This document shows, piece by piece, positions 31,348 through 34,336 of a DNA stretch of 34,336 nt (position 1 is the first letter of the stretch; each line of letters opens with the position of its first letter). The DNA comes from Microbacterium sp. B19 (lineage in GTDB: Bacteria > Actinomycetota > Actinomycetes > Actinomycetales > Microbacteriaceae). The translations under genes and the position numbers were made by a program. The stretch covers positions 1 to 34,336 of the forward strand of contig NZ_BADA01000461.1 of assembly GCF_000333395.1 (NCBI RefSeq), read 5' to 3'. The notes beneath the pieces were generated by a model, which was not told the origin of the DNA, did no database searches, and saw nothing but the letters and a program-made list of their open reading frames with translations.

Positions 31348-31418
31348 ACGCCTTCCCCTGAGGGGTGTGAGGAAGTGAAGCCGGGACCCCCGCCGCATGA
31401 CGGGACCCGGCTTTCGCG
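31348..31418 (+). ncRNA. putative small RNA, about 70 nt
   Basis: A well-spaced promoter is followed about 30 nt later by a strong hairpin, with no open frame of note between. The predicted RNA would hold a first stem (CTTCC...GGAAG, with CCCCTGAGGGG inside) and the terminal stem at 31378-31413. Its C-rich loops recall actinobacterial 6C-type RNAs, but I cannot assign it to a known family. An alternative is that the hairpin only terminates lacI and the DUF3800 gene. Confidence 0.4.
31378..31413. terminator. strong hairpin between lacI / small RNA and the DUF3800 gene
   Basis: AAGCCGGGACCC (31378-31389) pairs with GGGACCCGGCTT (31402-31413). That is 8 bp, one A-A mismatch and 3 more bp, with a 12-nt loop, followed by TTCGCG. 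It lies 8 bp beyond the DUF3800 stop codon, so it can serve both strands. Confidence 0.65.
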
Positions 31419-31421
31419 TAT

Positions 31422-32003
31422 CTACAGTTCGATGACGATCTCGTGCAGTTTGTGGTTGATGAGCCCTCGGAACTGAGGGCGCCCCTCGTATGCCGCGGCG
31501 ACCGCGCCGGCTACGGCGTCCGCGACCCACAGGAGCGGTTCCTCCGAAGGCCGCGCGTGGTCGACACGGATCGACGGAGGCAAGGCGCCCGTCGTGCGGA
31601 GGCTGGCGATCATGGCGAGATCCCTCTGATTACCTATCCGGTCGCGCGACTCCAACCACACGTGTTGCACGTCGTCAGCGACCAGCTGGTGGACCAACAT
31701 TTGCAGGCATTTGCGACGCGCCCGCTCCTGTCGGCGAGAGTCGAGACGGGTGGCTGTCACGACCATGTTCGACAGCGAGAGCTCGCCGACGAGAGTCGCG
31801 ATCCGCATCTTGTCGCGTTCTTCCTCGCTGCTCCAATGGAGGCGCCCCGTTGCGCGTGCGAGTGACCGCAGGCGGCTCCGGTCGGCTTCGAGCGCCTCGG
31901 GCACGACGGGGCCCACGGCGGCAGCCAGGAGGTAGAGACCGCGAGCGACGAGCACGGACTCATCGACCCAAGCGTGCACCGGGAGGGGGGTGGGCGGACT
32001 CAT
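31422..32003 (-). CDS. DUF3800-like protein
   Basis: This protein of 193 residues shows the features of DUF3800, an RNase H-like fold of unknown role often found near mobile or defence genes. An early acidic strand HAWVDES (10-16), a middle region with DDVQHVWLESRDRIGNQRDLAM and a late WVADAVAGAVAAAYEG all fit, where the Asp residues would form the metal site. I choose the ATG at 32003 because family similarity starts right after it; the frame stays open upstream to 32354 without similarity. There is no good ribosome-binding site, but the ATG overlaps the stop of a small upstream frame (ATGA), which could couple translation. Confidence 0.75.
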   Translation of the reverse strand: MSPPTPLPVHAWVDESVLVARGLYLLAAAVGPVVPEALEADRSRLRSLARATGRLHWSSEEERDKMRIATLVGELSLSNMVVTATRLDSRRQERARRKCLQMLVHQLVADDVQHVWLESRDRIGNQRDLAMIASLRTTGALPPSIRVDHARPSEEPLLWVADAVAGAVAAAYEGRPQFRGLINHKLHEIVIEL

Positions 32004-32080
32004 CGAGCGGCCGGGGGCCGGGTCGTCCACACGGAAGCCTGCGACGCGAAGGCAGTTCCGAAATCGGCCCCTCGTTCCAT
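32000..32080 (-). CDS. possible 26-residue upstream peptide coupled to the DUF3800 gene
   Basis: An ATG at 32080 preceded by AAGGGAG opens a short frame (MERGADFGTAF...) that ends in a TGA overlapping the DUF3800 start codon (ATGA). The overlap and ribosome-binding site suggest a leader peptide that brings ribosomes to DUF3800. No similarity is recognised, and the frame could extend upstream to 32224. Confidence 0.25.
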   Translation of the reverse strand: MERGADFGTAFASQASVWTTRPPAAR

Positions 32081-32344
32081 GAGCTCTCCCTTCGCCATCG
32101 TCGACACTGCCGTTCTTCGGCTCGAGCCGAGCGACGAGGCAGCTCCGGCTCGTCGCGCACGCGGGAAAAATCCCCCGGTGTCCGTGCATGAGCGCGTCAC
32201 GTGTGCGGGGAGGAGTCCCGTCAAGCGGCATCCCCGCGCACATCCTGAGCATCACCCGACCGGGGAGACGAATGCCTCGGGTAGAATGGATCCGACACCC
32301 CGAGAGCCCGGGCACCTGCCCGTCGACCCCGAGGAGGCCCACTC
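32081..32344. other. intergenic region between DUF3800 and mrpA with promoter signals
   Basis: No convincing gene is seen here. An imperfect inverted repeat joins GTGCGGGGA (32203-32211) with TCCCCGCGCAC (32231-32241). TAGAAT at 32282-32287 is a good -10 box for mrpA, though the -35 is weak. GAGGAGG at 32331-32337 is the ribosome-binding site of the GTG at 32345. Confidence 0.5.
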
Positions 32345-34336
32345 GTGCTGGCATTCCTCGGCGCCTTCGCCCTCGTTCCGATCCTGCTGCCGTTCCTGGT
32401 GGCGAGAATCGGCGCCCGCGCGTTCTACGTCGCCGCCGTCCTCCCCGCCCTCGCTTTCGCGCACGCCATCGTGCTGGCGCCGACGGTGCTCTCCGGTGCC
32501 ATTCCGTTCGAGGAATACGCCTGGATCCCCGGTCTCGGCGTCACGCTCTCGATGCGCATGGACGTCCTGGGATGGCTCCTGACGCTGATCGTGACCGGTG
32601 TCGGCGCGCTCGTCATGCTCTACTGCCGCTGGTACTTCCGCGGCAAGACGACCGGGGTCGGACAGTTCTCCGCGGTGCTCCTCGCCTTCGCGGGGGCGAT
32701 GTACGGCCTCGTCCTCACCGACGACATCGTCGTGCTGATCATGCTGTGGGAGGTCACGAGCGTCCTGTCGTACCTGCTCATCGGGTACTACCACGGCCGC
32801 GCCGCGAGCCGCCGGGCCGCGCTCCAGGCGCTGCTGGTGACGACGCTCGGCGGACTCGTCATGCTGATCGGCGTCGTGCTGATGGTCGTACAGGCTGGCA
32901 CCACCAGCCTGTCCGCGATCCTCGCCGACCCGCCCGTCGGACCCGTGGCCGACGTCGCCGTGCTGCTGCTCCTGGTCGGGGCACTGAGCAAGTCGGCGAT
33001 CTTCCCGTTCCACTTCTGGCTCCCCGGTGCCATGGCGGCCCCGACCCCGGTGAGCGCCTACCTGCACGCCGCGGCCATGGTGAAGGCGGGCATCTACCTG
33101 ATCGCGCGCCTGGCGCCCGGCTTCGCCGACACCCCGTTCTGGCGCCCCACGCTCATCACGCTCGGCGTCTTCACGATGCTGCTCGGCGGATTCCAGGCGC
33201 TTCGCGAACGCGACCTCAAACGCATCCTCGCGTTCGGCACGGTGAGCCAGCTCGGCTTCCTGACCGTGATGCTCGGGTACGGCACCCGGGATGCCGCTCT
33301 CGCCGGCATCGCGCTGGTCCTCAGCCACGCGCTGTTCAAGTCGTGCCTCTTCCTCGTCGTCGGCGTGATCGACCGCCAGCTCTCCACGCGTGACATCGGC
33401 GAGCTGTCCGGCGTCGGTCGCCAGGCACCGGTCATGGCGACGGCCGCGTTCATCGCGATCGCCTCGATGGCCGGTGTCATCCCGGCCTTCGGCTTCGTCG
33501 CGAAGGAGACCGCGCTCACGGCGCTGTGGCACGAGGCGACCGAAGGGGCGCCGTGGGGCATCGTCGCGCTGATCGGCGTCGTCGCCGGGTCGGCGCTCAC
33601 GGCGGGGTATGGCATCCGGTTCCTCTGGGGGGCGTTCTGGACCAAGAAGTCCATCGAGCGCACCGAGTGGCCCGACCCGCCCATCGGGTTCCTCGCCTCG
33701 CCGGTCCTGCTGTCGGCCGCGACGCTCGCGCTCGGCTTCCTCGCGCCGATCGTCGACGGATGGCTCGCGCCGTACGCCGACACCGTCCCCGAGGCGACCG
33801 CGGGCGTCCCGGCCCCCGACCACACGTACCACCTGGCCCTCTGGCACGGCCTCGAGCCGGCGCTGTTCCTCTCGCTCGGCACGCTCGCGCTCGGCGCCGG
33901 AATCTTCTGGCTCGTGCGCCGCACCCAGCTGCACAAGCGCAAGCGGATGCTGCCCTTCACGGCGAACGACGCGTACAACGGCGTGCTGCGCGCGATCGAC
34001 CGGTCGTCGGAGTGGACGACGGCACGGTTCCAGCGCGGTTCGCTGCCGTTCTACGTCGGCACGATCTTCGTCGTCCTCGTCGTGGCCGAGGGCACGGCGC
34101 TGCTCGCCTCGGACGAATGGCGTGCGCAGCTCGACGCGTGGCAGTCGCCCGCGCAGCTCCTCGCCGCTCCGGTGATGATCGCCGCCGGCATCCTCGCGGT
34201 CCGCGCGCCCAAGCGCTTCACGGGCGTCGCGCTCGTGTCGGTGACCGGTCTCGGCATGGTCGTGCTCTTCGCGACGAGCGGTGCCCCCGACCTCGCGCTC
34301 ACGCAGGTGCTCATCGAGACGATCACGCTCGTGGTG
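32345..34336 (+). CDS. mrpA: Mrp-type Na+/H+ antiporter subunit A, partial (5' part)
   Basis: The frame is open from the GTG at 32345 to the window edge (664 residues; full MrpA is about 800-1000). MrpA is the largest subunit of a seven-protein antiporter for pH and sodium tolerance and is related to complex I NuoL. Proton-path residues of the family are visible: Glu136 in LMLWEVTSVLSYLLIGYY, Lys216 in LVGALSKSAIFPFHFWLPGAM, and His241 and Lys247 in YLHAAAMVKAGIYLIARL. The later segment LRERDLKRILAFGTVSQLG is also typical. Many hydrophobic segments follow. GAGGAGG lies 7 nt before the start. The remaining mrp genes should follow beyond the window. Confidence 0.93.
   Translation, partial: MLAFLGAFALVPILLPFLVARIGARAFYVAAVLPALAFAHAIVLAPTVLSGAIPFEEYAWIPGLGVTLSMRMDVLGWLLTLIVTGVGALVMLYCRWYFRGKTTGVGQFSAVLLAFAGAMYGLVLTDDIVVLIMLWEVTSVLSYLLIGYYHGRAASRRAALQALLVTTLGGLVMLIGVVLMVVQAGTTSLSAILADPPVGPVADVAVLLLLVGALSKSAIFPFHFWLPGAMAAPTPVSAYLHAAAMVKAGIYLIARLAPGFADTPFWRPTLITLGVFTMLLGGFQALRERDLKRILAFGTVSQLGFLTVMLGYGTRDAALAGIALVLSHALFKSCLFLVVGVIDRQLSTRDIGELSGVGRQAPVMATAAFIAIASMAGVIPAFGFVAKETALTALWHEATEGAPWGIVALIGVVAGSALTAGYGIRFLWGAFWTKKSIERTEWPDPPIGFLASPVLLSAATLALGFLAPIVDGWLAPYADTVPEATAGVPAPDHTYHLALWHGLEPALFLSLGTLALGAGIFWLVRRTQLHKRKRMLPFTANDAYNGVLRAIDRSSEWTTARFQRGSLPFYVGTIFVVLVVAEGTALLASDEWRAQLDAWQSPAQLLAAPVMIAAGILAVRAPKRFTGVALVSVTGLGMVVLFATSGAPDLALTQVLIETITLVV

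Noticed and set aside
31325-31378. A 17-codon frame (MRFRMIGV...) downstream of lacI.
   Set aside because: Its start lies upstream of and across the -10 box of the promoter seen there, it has no ribosome-binding site, and it ends in the terminator stem.
31348-31418. Assignment of the small RNA to the 6C family.
   Set aside because: Only one loop has a run of five C and the first stem does not show a six-C loop, so the match is not convincing.

Overview
The window is about 70% GC and packed with genes. Codon usage, GTG starts, leaderless starts, a NucS gene and an Mrp antiporter all point to an actinobacterium, most likely Microbacteriaceae (Microbacterium-like). This placement is from sequence character only; no database was searched. 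No rRNA, tRNA, insertion sequence, phage gene or CRISPR array was seen.

Layout. 1-1000 (-): 5' part of a membrane-anchored coiled-coil protein, coupled to a HAD phosphatase (993-1694, -). 1749-10256 (-): a 2835-residue secreted protein with a Pro/Thr-rich stalk and about 27 tandem Ig-like repeats. 10444-14059 (-): a three-subunit molybdenum hydroxylase of the PaoABC/YagTSR type. 14060-14406: a divergent control region. 14407-28118 (+): a 13-gene operon-like run. 28229-28923 (-): nucS broken by an apparent 1-nt deletion. 28933-30174 (-) and 30252-31307 (+): an MFS transporter and a LacI regulator around a shared palindrome. 31348-31418 (+): a possible small RNA. 31422-32003 (-): a DUF3800 protein. 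32345-end (+): the start of mrpA.

The most interesting part is the 13-gene run. It encodes a sugar-type ABC importer (binding lipoprotein, permease, double ATPase), an IclR regulator, an aldehyde dehydrogenase, two zinc alcohol dehydrogenases, a maleate-isomerase-like protein, a flavin monooxygenase, an isochorismatase-family amidase, a LeuD/LeuC-like hydro-lyase and an isocitrate-lyase-superfamily C-C lyase. Eight of twelve junctions are 4-bp ATGA/GTGA overlaps. Read as a pathway: uptake, alcohol to aldehyde to acid, flavin-dependent oxygenation or ring opening, release of ammonia from an amide, isomerisation or decarboxylation of an unsaturated diacid, hydration to a malate derivative, and cleavage to a 2-oxoacid plus a short acid. 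The divergent molybdenum hydroxylase may supply a first oxidation step. I know of no described pathway with this exact set. A substituted N-heterocycle or cyclic imide is the best guess for the substrate, but that is inference.

Other points worth a second look are the broken nucS, whose product drives non-canonical mismatch repair in actinobacteria; the giant repeat protein; the loss of both catalytic cysteines in the isomerase homologue; the His-to-Met change in the LeuD-like active-site motif; and the small RNA candidate.
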